Shown piece by piece: positions 17,016 through 26,257 of a DNA stretch of 64,000 nt. Every line of letters starts with the position of its first letter. Position 1 is the stretch's first letter. The stretch comes from Collinsella sp. An7 (GTDB lineage: Bacteria; Actinomycetota; Coriobacteriia; Coriobacteriales; Coriobacteriaceae), in NCBI RefSeq assembly GCF_002159335.1, contig NZ_NFHP01000002.1, positions 62,001 through 126,000 of the forward strand, read 5' to 3'. The notes below the pieces were generated by a model, which was given only the letters and a program-made list of their open reading frames with translations, was not told where the DNA came from and did not search any database. The position numbers and the translations under genes are program-made.

Positions 17016-18830
17016 CTACATCAGGCGCAGGCCGACCTCCTTGAGCTGGCCCATCGAAACCTCGCTCGGGGCGGCGCTCATAAGGTCGGAGCCGCTCGAC
17101 GTCTTGGGGAACGCCATGACGTCGCGGATTGAGTCGCAACCGGCGAGCAGCATGCACACGCGGTCGAGGCCGAGGGCAAAGCCGCCCATCGGGGGCGCGC
17201 CGAACTCGAGGGCGTCCATGAGGAAGCCGAACTGCGTACGGGCGCGCTCCTCGGTAAAGCCCATGAACTCGAGCATCTTGAGCTGGAGGGCGGAATCATG
17301 GATGCGCATGCCGCCACCGCCCGCCTCGAAGCCGTCCATCACAAAGTCGTACGTGCAGCTGCCCATGGCGAGCGGGTCCGTCTCCAGCAGCTCGACCTGA
17401 TCGAGGTGCGGCTGGGTGAAGGGCTGGTGCTCGGCCTCGTAGCGCTTGGCCTCGTCGTCCCAGTGGAAGAGCGGGAAGTCTACCACCCAGAGGAAGTCGT
17501 GGCCCTCGCGCGGAATCTCGAGCGCGTCGGCCATGTGTGAGCGCATGCCGCCCAGGATCTCGTCGGAGGCAAGGCGCGGGCCGGCGGCGAACATCACGAG
17601 GTCGCCCGGCTCCACGTCGCAGCGGCGGCGCAGCTCGGTCATCTCCTCGTCGGAGAAGAACTTGACGATCGGAGAGTTGATGGAGCCGTCCTCGCGGAAG
17701 GCAATCCAGGCGAGGCCCTTGGCGCCAAAGGTCTCGGCCACCTTGGCGAGCTTGTCGATCTTGGCGCGCGGCCAGGTGCCGGCACCCTTGGCGTTGAGGG
17801 CCTTGACCACGTGACCCTCGGTGTTTGCCGCGCTCGAGAAAACCTTAAAGGCCGAGCCCTTAAAGACGTCGGTAAGGTCGACGAGGTGCATGCCGTAGCG
17901 CGTGTCGGGCTTGTCGGAACCGTAGGTGTCCATGGCATCCCAGTACGAGATGCGGCGCAGCGGCGTGGGCATCTCAACGCCCACACGAGCGAAGGCGTCG
18001 GAGAGCACGTCCTCGAGGGCGCCCATGACGTCGTCCTGGTCGACGAAGCTCATCTCGATGTCCACCTGCGTGAACTCGGGCTGACGGTCGGCGCGCAGGT
18101 CCTCATCGCGGAAGCACTTGGCTACCTGGTAGTAGCGCTCAACGCCGCCCACCATGAGGAGCTGCTTGAGGAGCTGCGGGCTCTGCGGCAGAGCGTAGAA
18201 GCTGCCCGGCTGCAGGCGGGAGGGCACGATAAAATCGCGCGCGCCCTCGGGGGTGGACTTAAAGAGCGCTGGCGTCTCGACCTCCATAAAGGCGCGGTCG
18301 TGGAGTGCGGTGCGGATGGCAAAGGTAAAGTCGGAGCGGAGCTTCAAGCGCTCCATCATCTCCGGGCGACGGATGTCGAGGTAGCGGTACTTAAGGCGCG
18401 TGTCCTCGGCTGTCTCGATGCCGTCCTCGATTTGGAAGGGCGGGGTCTTGGAGCGGTTGAGGACCTCGACGCGGTCGACCAGAACCTCGATCTCGCCGGT
18501 GGGGAGCTTGGGGTTCACAGTCTCGGCGTCGCGCGCGATAACGGTGCCGTGCACGAGGATCGGCCACTCGGGGCGCATGGTCTCGGCCGTGTGGAAGGCC
18601 TCGCCCGCAGCGTGCTCGGGGTCGAAGGTGCACTGCGTCATGCCCGTGCGGTCGCGCAGGTCGCAGAAGATGAGACCACCATGGTCGCGGCGGCGCCACA
18701 CCCAACCGGTGAGGGTGACCTCCTCGCCGATGTTCTCGGCGCGGAGCTCGCCCGCGGTGCGGGTGTGCATGGAATGGGTGTCAGCGGGGTTGGTGCCGGT
18801 CTGGCAGCCGGCGGCGTGGTGCTCTGCCAC
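17016..18830 (-). CDS. aspS: Aspartate--tRNA ligase
   Basis: 604 residues, the size of bacterial-type AspRS with a GAD insertion. It charges tRNA-Asp (or also tRNA-Asn in organisms that use amidation). An N-terminal anticodon-binding OB domain (EEVTLTGWVWRRRDHGGLIFCDLRDR) is followed by the class II core with LPQSPQLLKQLLMVGGVERYYQVAKCFRDEDLRADRQPEFTQ and the C-terminal GFALGLDRVCMLLAGCDSIRDVMAFPK. The GTG start at 18830 is chosen for its clean aggagg four bases upstream; an internal ATG at 18770 lacks one. Stands alone with its own terminator. Confidence 0.96.
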   Translation of the reverse strand: MAEHHAAGCQTGTNPADTHSMHTRTAGELRAENIGEEVTLTGWVWRRRDHGGLIFCDLRDRTGMTQCTFDPEHAAGEAFHTAETMRPEWPILVHGTVIARDAETVNPKLPTGEIEVLVDRVEVLNRSKTPPFQIEDGIETAEDTRLKYRYLDIRRPEMMERLKLRSDFTFAIRTALHDRAFMEVETPALFKSTPEGARDFIVPSRLQPGSFYALPQSPQLLKQLLMVGGVERYYQVAKCFRDEDLRADRQPEFTQVDIEMSFVDQDDVMGALEDVLSDAFARVGVEMPTPLRRISYWDAMDTYGSDKPDTRYGMHLVDLTDVFKGSAFKVFSSAANTEGHVVKALNAKGAGTWPRAKIDKLAKVAETFGAKGLAWIAFREDGSINSPIVKFFSDEEMTELRRRCDVEPGDLVMFAAGPRLASDEILGGMRSHMADALEIPREGHDFLWVVDFPLFHWDDEAKRYEAEHQPFTQPHLDQVELLETDPLAMGSCTYDFVMDGFEAGGGGMRIHDSALQLKMLEFMGFTEERARTQFGFLMDALEFGAPPMGGFALGLDRVCMLLAGCDSIRDVMAFPKTSSGSDLMSAAPSEVSMGQLKEVGLRLM

Positions 18831-19150
18831 GGTTCCTCCTTTGCATCTGCGCCGCCCCGTGCCGGAACGGGCGGCTTCTCTACAGACCGTCGCCCTGCGT
18901 AAACGGCGCAGGCGCGACGTGGGAGCGGGCGCATGCGTCTACCGGACGCGCGCGTGGGGCGCGGCACCCGGGCGCAGTCTGCCCACGTGAGGCAGTATGC
19001 TACCATCTCGGCCGCACGCACGCCAACCGCCGGCGGGGCCCGCGGCGGCACGGTAACAGTGGGGCAACAATTACAGCCCGGGGCGCCGGGCACCAGGCTG
19101 CCGACGCAGGGGCAGCCACGCCCACATTCCTCAAAACAGCAAACCAGCAC

Positions 19151-19231
19151 TGTCGAGTTCTATCTACCAGATAGAATCCGACATTTTTGGGCCCGATTTC
19201 GACCGATTCAATCTAGCAGAAGGAATTGGAC
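19151..19231. repeat. Paired 31-bp palindromes, family copy 1
   Basis: Two imperfect 31-bp palindromes (19152-19182 and 19201-19231) with centres 49 bp apart. Pattern: gtccgattc-n-ttcta-nn-agaa-n-gaatcggac with changes. The same arrangement, also with centres 49 bp apart, occurs at 49609-49688. Confidence 0.7.
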
Positions 19232-19276
19232 ATGCCCGGTCTACCCCCGAGCAACCGCCAACGAAACCCTTCCCAA

Positions 19277-19530
19277 GCGCCCGAAGGGCGCACCATCTTT
19301 TTCTCTCTCCCCTGCAACGACGGCGACGCAGGGAGAAACGGGCGGGGCGGTGGCCCTCCCCAGTTTGTCGCTCGCGAAGCGAGCGCCCGCAGGGCGCACC
19401 ATCTTTTCCTCCCCTCCCCGCAACGACGGCGACGCAGGTCGGAACGGAGAGCGCCCCTCCCTCAGACGTCGCTCGCGAAGCGGTGCCCAAAGGGCACAAG
19501 CACGTCTGAGGGAGGGGCGCTCTCCGTTCC
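19277..19530. repeat. Nested repeat block with a perfect 29-bp inverted repeat
   Basis: Direct repeats: gcgccc-n2-agggcgcaccatc at 19277-19297 and 19383-19403, each followed after about 15-20 bp by gcaacgacggcgacgcagg. The stretch gtcgctcgcgaagcg occurs twice (from 19368 and 19468). The block closes with a perfect 29-bp inverted repeat, 19441-19469 against 19502-19530, loop 32. As it stands directly after ppc on the minus strand, the last hairpin may also end the ppc transcript. Confidence 0.75.
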
Positions 19531-19556
19531 AGCCGATGGGAGCCACGGCGATTGCA

Positions 19557-22364
19557 TCACCCTGTGTTCTGGAGCCCCGCCGACACGCCGGTCACGGTCG
19601 AGAGGATGAGCGCCAGGTACTCGGCCTTGGCCTCGGCCGCAAGCTCGTCTTGGTTCTCACGCACCTGGCGAAGCGCGCGCACCTGCGCGAGCGACAACGC
19701 GTCCACATAGGGATTGCGCACGCGGACGGCGCGGCCGAGCACGCGACGGTGCTCGAGCGGCCACTCGTCGCCCACAATCTTGAGCACCCACGAACGCGTG
19801 AGCTGCATCTCGCTGTAGACCGTCTCGGCAAGGTCGCGCCGGTCTCCGAGCGCCAGGTACATCTTGGCGATACGGCCGTCGGTCTTGGCGATCGACATCT
19901 CGATGTTGTCGATGAACGTCGCAAAGAGCGGCCACTCCGTATAGGCGCGGCGCAAAAGCTCGAGGTCGCCGAGCGCCTCGCACGCAGACCCGAGGCCGTA
20001 CCAGGCGGCGAGGTTGATGCGCGCCTGGCTCCACGAGAACACCCACGGGATGGTGCGCAGGTCGTCGAGTGACTGCGCGCCGAGACCGCGCTTGGCGGGG
20101 CGGCTGCCGATGGGCAGCAGGCCCACCTCGGTGAGCGGCGTTACCGTCGAGAACCACGGCGCAAAGTCGTCGGTGTGCAGCAGCTTGAGGAACGCCTCGT
20201 GCGACGCGTCCGAGAGCCGGCCCGCCATCTCGGCGTAGCGCTCGGTGGTCTCGGTGTTGGTGCGCTCCACCGAAGGCGCCGAGTTGAGCAGCGTCGCTGC
20301 CGCCACGCTCTCGATGTGCCGCATGGCGAGCGCCTGGTTGCCGTAGCGCGCAAAGATAACCTCGCCCTGCTCCGTCACCTTAAAGAAGCAGTTGACCGAG
20401 CCCGCCGGCTGCGCGAGCACCGCGCGGTTGGCCGGGCCGCCGCCGCGGCCCACGGCGCCGCCGCGGCCGTGCATGAGCACGAGGTCGATATCGTGCTCCT
20501 CCGCCCAACGGGCGATCCGCTCCTGCGCAGAGTGCAGCGCAAGCGTGGCCGTGGTGGGGCCGGCATCTTTGGACGAGTCGGAGTAGCCGAGCATGACCTC
20601 CAGCTTGCGCCCGGTCTGGGCCAAGCGCTTCTGCACGGGCGGCAGGGCGATCATCTCGTCGAGCACGCCGATGCAGCCCTCGAGGTCCTCGAGCTGTTCA
20701 AACAGCGGGATGACGTCGAGCACCGGCACGTCCTCGGCATGCGCAAAGGCGAGGTTGGCGAGCTCGTACACGTCAGCAACGTGCTGGGCCGACTTGGTGA
20801 AGCTGATGATGTAGCGGCGGGCCATCTTTTGGCCGTAGCGCCGCTGGATCGACCCGATGGCGCGGAATGTGTCGAGCACCTCGCGAGTCATGGGGTCGAG
20901 CGGGCCGCGCTCGCCGTGCAAGCCGTGCTCGCGGATGTCGGCGAGCGCGCGGGTGTGCACCAGTGAGTGCTGACGAAACTCCATCTCGACCATGTGGAAG
21001 CCAAAGGTCTCGACCTGCCAGATGAGCGTCTGCACCGGGCCGTACGCGGCGCGCGTGGCGCCGGCAGCCGCGAGCGAGCGCTGCACCACGCGCAGGTCGG
21101 CAAGGAAGTCCTCGGCCGAGCGGTACATGGTGTCGGCGTTGCGGCGCACCGTAGCATCCAGCCGCGCGGCCATAACGAGCATCACGGCGCGGTGCGGCTC
21201 GGAAGCCGAGATCTCGCTCGCGCGGCGCGTGAGCACCTCACTCATCTCGACCTGGTGGTTCCAGAGGTTCATGAGCTCCTCGGACGGCTTGGTGTAGCGC
21301 GACTCGAGGGTGAGGTTTCGGCCCACGCGGCGACACTTGTCGGCGAGCTTCTGAACCATGTGGGTCGAGAACTTGGCCGCCACCTCACGGCTCACCTTGG
21401 CGGTGACGTTGGGGTTGCCGTCGCGATCGGACCCGATCCAGCTGCCGGGGTGGAAAAACGCCGGGCACACGGGCTCCACGCTGCCGGCGAGGTCGCCCAT
21501 CACCCAGTCGTCAAAGCGCCGGTAGACGAGCGGCACAACGTCAAAGAGCGTGTTGTCGAAGATGTCGATGATGGTGTCGGCCTCTTCCACGGGCGTGGGC
21601 TTTTTGATGGCCGTGGGGCTCGTGCGCACGAGGGCGTCAATCTCTTGCAGCATGTGGCGCTCGTTCTCCACGAGCGCGGAGCCGCCGAGGTGCGGGTGCT
21701 CGTCGAGCAGCTCGGAGATGCGGCGAATCTTGCCCTCGACCGCCTTGCGGCGCGCCTCGGTGGGATGCGCGGTAAAGACCGGGTGGAACTCGAGCTTGCG
21801 CAGCAGCGCGTTGGCGCGCTCGGGGCCGACCTCCTCGAGCAGCTGGTGGTAGGCCACGGTGAGCTCGTTGGAGATGTCGACGGCCGAATCGATGGAGACG
21901 GACCGCTCGCGTTCGCGCAGCTTCTCTACGCGGTAGTTCTCCTCGGAGAGGTTGGCGAGGTGGAAGAACGAGGTAAACGCACGGACCACCACCTGGGCGT
22001 GGTCGAGCGGCAGGGCGTCGATGAGCTCGACCGCATGGCGGAAGGCCGCGGCCCCCGGAGTGTCGGCGGTGGGAACGCCCTCGCCGTCGACGGGCTCGGA
22101 CGCGGCAGCGGAGCCGGGGTTGCCCTCGTTGGCGTGAATCACGCTGTTGAGCAGCTGGTCAAAGGCGTCACAGATGGCGGGATCGTACTCCTGGAGCACA
22201 CGGCGCTCAAGGCGCAGAAAGAGCGCCAGGTTGTCGCGCAGGCTCTGCGGAATATCGATCTCGGTGTAGGACTCGATGGCCGAGTCGGTGTCAGCTGCGC
22301 CGAGCCGGTGGGCCCCCGCCCACACGCACTCGTGGCCAACGGTCGAAGCGGATGATGCGGTCAC
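19557..22364 (-). CDS. ppc: Phosphoenolpyruvate carboxylase
   Basis: 935 residues, normal length. It fixes bicarbonate onto PEP to give oxaloacetate, an anaplerotic step leading to aspartate and succinate. Catalytic landmarks: FTAHPTEARRKAV with the essential His near residue 196, GSDRDGNPNVT, MLGYSDSSKDAG, and LMHGRGGAVGRGGGP. The C-terminal GLQNTG is the hallmark end of the family. GTG start at 22364 with ggagg five bases upstream. Monocistronic by appearance. Confidence 0.97.
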   Translation of the reverse strand: MTASSASTVGHECVWAGAHRLGAADTDSAIESYTEIDIPQSLRDNLALFLRLERRVLQEYDPAICDAFDQLLNSVIHANEGNPGSAAASEPVDGEGVPTADTPGAAAFRHAVELIDALPLDHAQVVVRAFTSFFHLANLSEENYRVEKLRERERSVSIDSAVDISNELTVAYHQLLEEVGPERANALLRKLEFHPVFTAHPTEARRKAVEGKIRRISELLDEHPHLGGSALVENERHMLQEIDALVRTSPTAIKKPTPVEEADTIIDIFDNTLFDVVPLVYRRFDDWVMGDLAGSVEPVCPAFFHPGSWIGSDRDGNPNVTAKVSREVAAKFSTHMVQKLADKCRRVGRNLTLESRYTKPSEELMNLWNHQVEMSEVLTRRASEISASEPHRAVMLVMAARLDATVRRNADTMYRSAEDFLADLRVVQRSLAAAGATRAAYGPVQTLIWQVETFGFHMVEMEFRQHSLVHTRALADIREHGLHGERGPLDPMTREVLDTFRAIGSIQRRYGQKMARRYIISFTKSAQHVADVYELANLAFAHAEDVPVLDVIPLFEQLEDLEGCIGVLDEMIALPPVQKRLAQTGRKLEVMLGYSDSSKDAGPTTATLALHSAQERIARWAEEHDIDLVLMHGRGGAVGRGGGPANRAVLAQPAGSVNCFFKVTEQGEVIFARYGNQALAMRHIESVAAATLLNSAPSVERTNTETTERYAEMAGRLSDASHEAFLKLLHTDDFAPWFSTVTPLTEVGLLPIGSRPAKRGLGAQSLDDLRTIPWVFSWSQARINLAAWYGLGSACEALGDLELLRRAYTEWPLFATFIDNIEMSIAKTDGRIAKMYLALGDRRDLAETVYSEMQLTRSWVLKIVGDEWPLEHRRVLGRAVRVRNPYVDALSLAQVRALRQVRENQDELAAEAKAEYLALILSTVTGVSAGLQNTG

Positions 22365-22530
22365 GCTGCCTCCCTACACGTGTGCGGTCAACGGCTTCTT
22401 ATTATAGGCACCCGGGCGGACACGAAATGAAGCCGTTACCAAAGCACCCCCGCCTTCGCAAGAAAAACTTTGCCGACGGTGGTCCCGCTTCGGTTGGCGG
22501 CGCGGGTGGCAGGTGACAGGGCCGGCCGCT

Positions 22531-22603
22531 GGGTCAGTTGGGGACGTGCTCCATTTGCACCATTTTCAAAATGGTGCAAATGGAGCACGTCCCCAACTGA
22601 CCC
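22531..22603. repeat. 73-bp perfect palindrome, fused inverted pair of a dispersed repeat
   Basis: Arms of 36 bp (22531-22566 and 22568-22603) match perfectly around a single central base. Each arm equals the single copies at 10037-10076 and 40393-40430 apart from a few changes. It starts 17 bp after the hisS stop on the minus strand, so it can form a very long hairpin in the hisS transcript. No T-run follows. The remainder of 22365-22619 shows nothing else. Confidence 0.85.
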
Positions 22604-22619
22604 ATTGATCGGCGTTGCC

Positions 22620-23942
22620 CTAGCACCCGGCCAGCTCGGCCTCCACCTCGGCGGCAACCTCCGCGCGCGCCACGAGGCGCTCCTCGTGCGTGGCCATGTT
22701 GCGCAGGCGCACCTGGCCGGCCGCGAGCTCATCGCCGCCCACGACCACCATGAGCGCCGCGCCGAGCTTGTCGGCCTGCTTAAACTGGCTCTTGAGCGAG
22801 CGGCCCTGGTAGTTGGCCTCGGTCACAAGGCCCGTGGCACGCAGCTCCCGGCAGATGCCGAAGACTTCGCTGCGCAGCTCGTCGCCCGCGTTGGCCACGT
22901 ACACGCAGCCCGCCGGCTCGTCGCCGAGCTCCACGCCCTGCGCCTCGAGCGCCAAGAGCACGCGTTCAAAGCCCACGGCAAAACCCACGCCCGGGGTCGG
23001 TTTGCCGCCCTCGAGCTCCACGAGCCCGTCGTAGCGCCCGCCGCCGCCGATGGAGCCCACGCCGGCGCCCGGCGCCTCGACCTCAAACACCGTGCGGGTG
23101 TAGTAATCGAGTCCGCGCACGAGCGTCGGGTCCTCCACGTACTCGATGCCCGCGGCGTCCAGATAGCGCTTGACCTGCTCGTAGTGCTCGCGGCAATCGT
23201 CGCAGAGACTCTCGCGCATGAGCGGAGCGGCCTTCATAACCTCGCGGCAGTGCCCGTTCTTGCAGTCGAAGGCACGGAGCGGGTTGAGCTCGGCGCGCTC
23301 GCGGCACTCGTCACACATCTCGTCGGCGTGGTCGAGGATGAACGAGCGCACCTGCTCGCGATAGGCCGGGCGGCACGCCGGATCGCCCATGGAGTTAATG
23401 AGCAGGCGCAGCTTGGAGAGGTCAAACCCAAGGCGACGGTAGAAGTCCATGAGCATGATGATGCACTCGGCGTCGGCCGCAGGGTCGGGCGCGCCCAGCC
23501 ACTCGATGCCCACCTGGTGGAACTGGCGCAGGCGTCCCTTCTGCGGGCGCTCGCCGCGAAACATCGCCTCGGCGTACCAGGCCTTAAAAGGCGTGCCGCC
23601 CTGGGGCACGAGGTTGTTCTCCACCACCGAGCGCACCACGCCCGCAGTGCCCTCGGGACGCAGGGCCAGGCGCTGCTTGGGCTTGAGGCGCGCGTCGGCG
23701 CCCTCCTCGAGCACGCGGGCAAAGTTGGCGCCCGAGAACACGCGGAACATCTCCTTGCGCACCACGTCGGTGGACTGGCCGATGCCGTGCACAAAGACGT
23801 CGAGCTGCTCGATCGCTGGGGTCTCCATGGGGGCGAACCCGTAGGGACCAAACGTCTCGGCCGCCACCTGCTGCATCTTTTGCCACGCGCGCATCTCGCG
23901 CCCGATGAGGTCCCTCGTGCCTTCGGCCTTCTGTGCCTGCAT
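22620..23942 (-). CDS. hisS: Histidine--tRNA ligase
   Basis: 440 residues, class II synthetase. Motifs: KAEGTRDLIGREMRAWQ, RPEGTAGVVRSVVEN, GERPQKGRLRQFHQVGIE, and the histidine-specific LVRGLDYYTRTVFE, followed by SIGGGGRYDGL and GFAVGFERVLL. A cysteine-rich insertion (CDECRERAELNPLRAFDCKN and CDDC) is typical of one bacterial subgroup. The start is set at 23942 because ggagg then lies six bases upstream; the ATG at 23948 touches the Shine-Dalgarno directly. Ends next to the long palindrome. Confidence 0.96.
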   Translation of the reverse strand: MQAQKAEGTRDLIGREMRAWQKMQQVAAETFGPYGFAPMETPAIEQLDVFVHGIGQSTDVVRKEMFRVFSGANFARVLEEGADARLKPKQRLALRPEGTAGVVRSVVENNLVPQGGTPFKAWYAEAMFRGERPQKGRLRQFHQVGIEWLGAPDPAADAECIIMLMDFYRRLGFDLSKLRLLINSMGDPACRPAYREQVRSFILDHADEMCDECRERAELNPLRAFDCKNGHCREVMKAAPLMRESLCDDCREHYEQVKRYLDAAGIEYVEDPTLVRGLDYYTRTVFEVEAPGAGVGSIGGGGRYDGLVELEGGKPTPGVGFAVGFERVLLALEAQGVELGDEPAGCVYVANAGDELRSEVFGICRELRATGLVTEANYQGRSLKSQFKQADKLGAALMVVVGGDELAAGQVRLRNMATHEERLVARAEVAAEVEAELAGC

Positions 23943-24075
23943 GCGCATCCTCCGTTATCGTTGCCGCGCCCGGGGCGCCACCTGCATTCGTTATCGACGC
24001 CCCATTATACGAGAAGCCGCGACGCGGGATGGAAGTGCGACAATAGGTTCGCAATCAGACACCATGGAGGTACCC

Positions 24076-25158
24076 ATGCACCAGTTCCGCAACGACTACT
24101 CCGAGGGCGCCGCGCCGCAGATCCTCGAGGCGCTCGTGCGCACCAACGCCGAGCAGTGCCCCGGCTACGGTGCCGACGCGCACTGCGAGCGCGCGGCCGA
24201 GCTCATTCGCGCCGAGATCGGCCAACCCGACGCGTACGTGGCGTTTGTCCCCGGCGGCACGCCCGCCAACATCCTCGCCATCACCGCGCTCACCGAGGAG
24301 TTTGAGGGGCCGCTCTGCGCGGCCGACGCGCACCCGACCATCCACGAGACGGGCGCCATCGAGGCGCACGGGCGACGCCTCCTTGCCACCGCGGACCCCT
24401 TGGGACGCCTGACTGTGGCGGGCATGCAGCCACTCTGGGAGGCGTCCGTTGCTAACGGGGCCGCCACCACGCGCCCGGGCATGCTCTACTTCTCCAACAC
24501 GAGCGAGCTCGGCCACGTCTACACACGCGCCGAGTTTGACGAGCTTTGCGATTGGGCCGCCGAGCGCGAGCTGGCCGTCTACGTGGACGGTGCGCGCATG
24601 GCGAGCGCCATGATGGCCGAGGGCTGCGACCTTACCATCCAGCACCTGGCTGAGCGGGCCGATGTCTTTACCCTCGGCGGCACCAAGAACGGCATGCTTT
24701 TTGGCGAGGCCCTTGTGGTGAGCCCGCGCACCGCACGCGGGCGGCGCGCCATCGAGCGGCTCCCCTACCTCACCAAGCGCGCCGGGCAGCTCTCGGCCAA
24801 AGGGCGCGTCATGGGCGTTATGTACGAGGCTGCCTTTGACCCAGAGCTTGCCGACGCCTCGGGCCGCGCGCTCTACTGGCAGCTCGCCGCGCACGCCAAC
24901 GCGCTCTCGGTCGCCCTTGCCAAGGGGTTTGAGGGGGCGGGCTTTGAACCGTATCTCTACACCACCGGCAACCAGCAGTTCTTCTGGGTCACGCCAGAGG
25001 AGGGGGCGCGGCTTGCCCAGGCGCTCGGCGCCGAGCTGCAGGTGCAGCCCGATCCGTTGGGCGCGGGGCGCATCGTCGCGCGCTTTGTGACGAGCTGGGC
25101 CACCGAGCAGGAGCACGTGGACGAGGCCGTTGCCTTCGCGCACACACTGCGGGGGTAA
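24076..25158 (+). CDS. Low-specificity L-threonine aldolase / beta-eliminating lyase family protein
   Basis: 360 residues. PLP enzyme of fold type I. RNDYSEGAAPQILEAL at the N-terminus, PGGTPANILAI, VYVDGARMASAM with the Asp that contacts the pyridine ring, and TLGGTKNGMLFGEA with the PLP-binding Lys near 207. Such enzymes split threonine to glycine and acetaldehyde; the substrate range cannot be read from sequence. The ATG at 24076 follows ggagg with a 5-bp spacer. Divergent from hisS. Confidence 0.88.
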   Translation: MHQFRNDYSEGAAPQILEALVRTNAEQCPGYGADAHCERAAELIRAEIGQPDAYVAFVPGGTPANILAITALTEEFEGPLCAADAHPTIHETGAIEAHGRRLLATADPLGRLTVAGMQPLWEASVANGAATTRPGMLYFSNTSELGHVYTRAEFDELCDWAAERELAVYVDGARMASAMMAEGCDLTIQHLAERADVFTLGGTKNGMLFGEALVVSPRTARGRRAIERLPYLTKRAGQLSAKGRVMGVMYEAAFDPELADASGRALYWQLAAHANALSVALAKGFEGAGFEPYLYTTGNQQFFWVTPEEGARLAQALGAELQVQPDPLGAGRIVARFVTSWATEQEHVDEAVAFAHTLRG

Positions 25159-25215
25159 CGGGCCGGAGCAGTGCGGGGGGCGCGGCAGGCCAGCCGGGCG
25201 CCCCCTCCAACGCTG

Positions 25216-25746
25216 CTACGAGCGGGCCTCCCTGAGGGGGCGCGCCAAGAAGGCGAGTTTGGTCTCAGAGACCACGATTGAGCAGAAGATGAGCGCAAAG
25301 CCCGCCACGGGCCGCGCCGAGAGCATCTCGCCCGCCAGCAGCACCGAGAAGAGCACGCCCGAGGGAGACTCGAGCGAAAGCAAGAGCGACCCCGTTGCCG
25401 AGGGCACATGTGCGAGCGCGAGGTTCTGCACGAGGATCGCCACGCAGGTGCATCCCACCGAGAGGAAGGCGAGCACGCCCACGAGCGACGGCGCCCATAC
25501 AACGCCCGCCACCTGCGCGGGCTCAAGCATCACCGTCGGGACAGAGCAGACCACAGCCACGGTGACGAACATCCAGAACGTGGAGACGTTGACGTCGAGG
25601 TCGCGCCCATAAATCGACGCAACCGAGATCTGAATCGCATAGAACACCGCCCCGGCGAGCGTAAGCAGATCGCCCATGCGGATGGAAAGATCATCGAGCG
25701 CCACGAGCATGAGCTTCCAGTAGGGCGGCGAGCGAGCCACCACCAC
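25216..25746 (-). pseudogene. Truncated EamA/DMT-family transporter (C-terminal half only)
   Basis: 176 codons open. The recognisable part is a single EamA repeat with five hydrophobic segments (DLLTLAGAVFYAIQI, FWMFVTVAVVCSV, VGVLAFLSVGCTCVAILVQN, GVLFSVLLAGEMLS, GFALIFCSIVVS). The family normally has two such repeats and about 300 residues. The first repeat is missing and no frame upstream supplies it, so this looks like a 5'-deleted remnant. The first ten residues are unrelated to the family. A functional half-size transporter is less likely but not excluded. Confidence 0.65.
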
Positions 25747-26257
25747 CGTTGCATCTCCCTGCCCCCCCCGCAGCGCGACGGCACCGCAGCGGCCGCGGTC
25801 TTTGTCGTACCAGCACCCACCGCGCAGCCTGGCAAGCTACCGGGGCGCCGCGAGCGCACGCCTCATTATGCTGCTCGGCCACGCAAAGGGTAAAAACGGA
25901 GCGGTTCGCGCCGCCACGCTGGGCGGCTGTCACGGTGACAAGAGGGGGAACGGGGGCTTGGCACAAGAGCGGGGAGCTGACGACAGGGCGGAGCTTGGCG
26001 CCAGAGCGGTGCGATAGACCCGCAGGCTCCCTCACCCTCATGCAAAAGCGGCGCCCCCTCCATCTGGAAGGGGCGCCGCATACATCGTGCAGAACGCAAG
26101 CGTCAAGCAGCCCGTGCGCTAGCCCGGCAATCGATCAGCCAAAAGCCGCGCACGCCGCCCGCAGGCAACGAGCGCCACTCACCGGGCTCGCACGCTGCCC
26201 GCCGACCGCTCCGGCTGCAACCGCGCCGCGCAGGCACCACGCAAACCCGTGCAGCCG
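25747..26257. other. Intergenic region with no gene
   Basis: 511 bp upstream of the EamA remnant and downstream of pyk. Apart from the pyk terminator at 26043-26079 and a run of eight C at 25771, nothing convincing is seen. It may be where the missing half of the transporter was lost. Confidence 0.5.
26043..26079 (-). terminator. Probable terminator of pyk
   Basis: On the minus strand gcggcgcccc pairs with ggggcgccgc and is followed by TTTT. It lies about 180 bp after the pyk stop codon; no closer candidate was found. Confidence 0.65.

Larger units (their letters stand above)
18831..19556. other. Repeat-rich intergenic region between aspS and ppc
   Basis: 726 bp without a convincing gene. 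The first 300 bp show no structure that I recognise. From 19151 onward it is filled by two repeat blocks, listed separately (19151-19231 and 19277-19530). Open frames here are low-complexity products of the repeats. Confidence 0.7.

Noticed and set aside
22531-22603. Replication origin or plasmid iteron
   Set aside because: No dnaA, rep or DnaA-box cluster nearby; dispersed copies elsewhere in the window explain it better.
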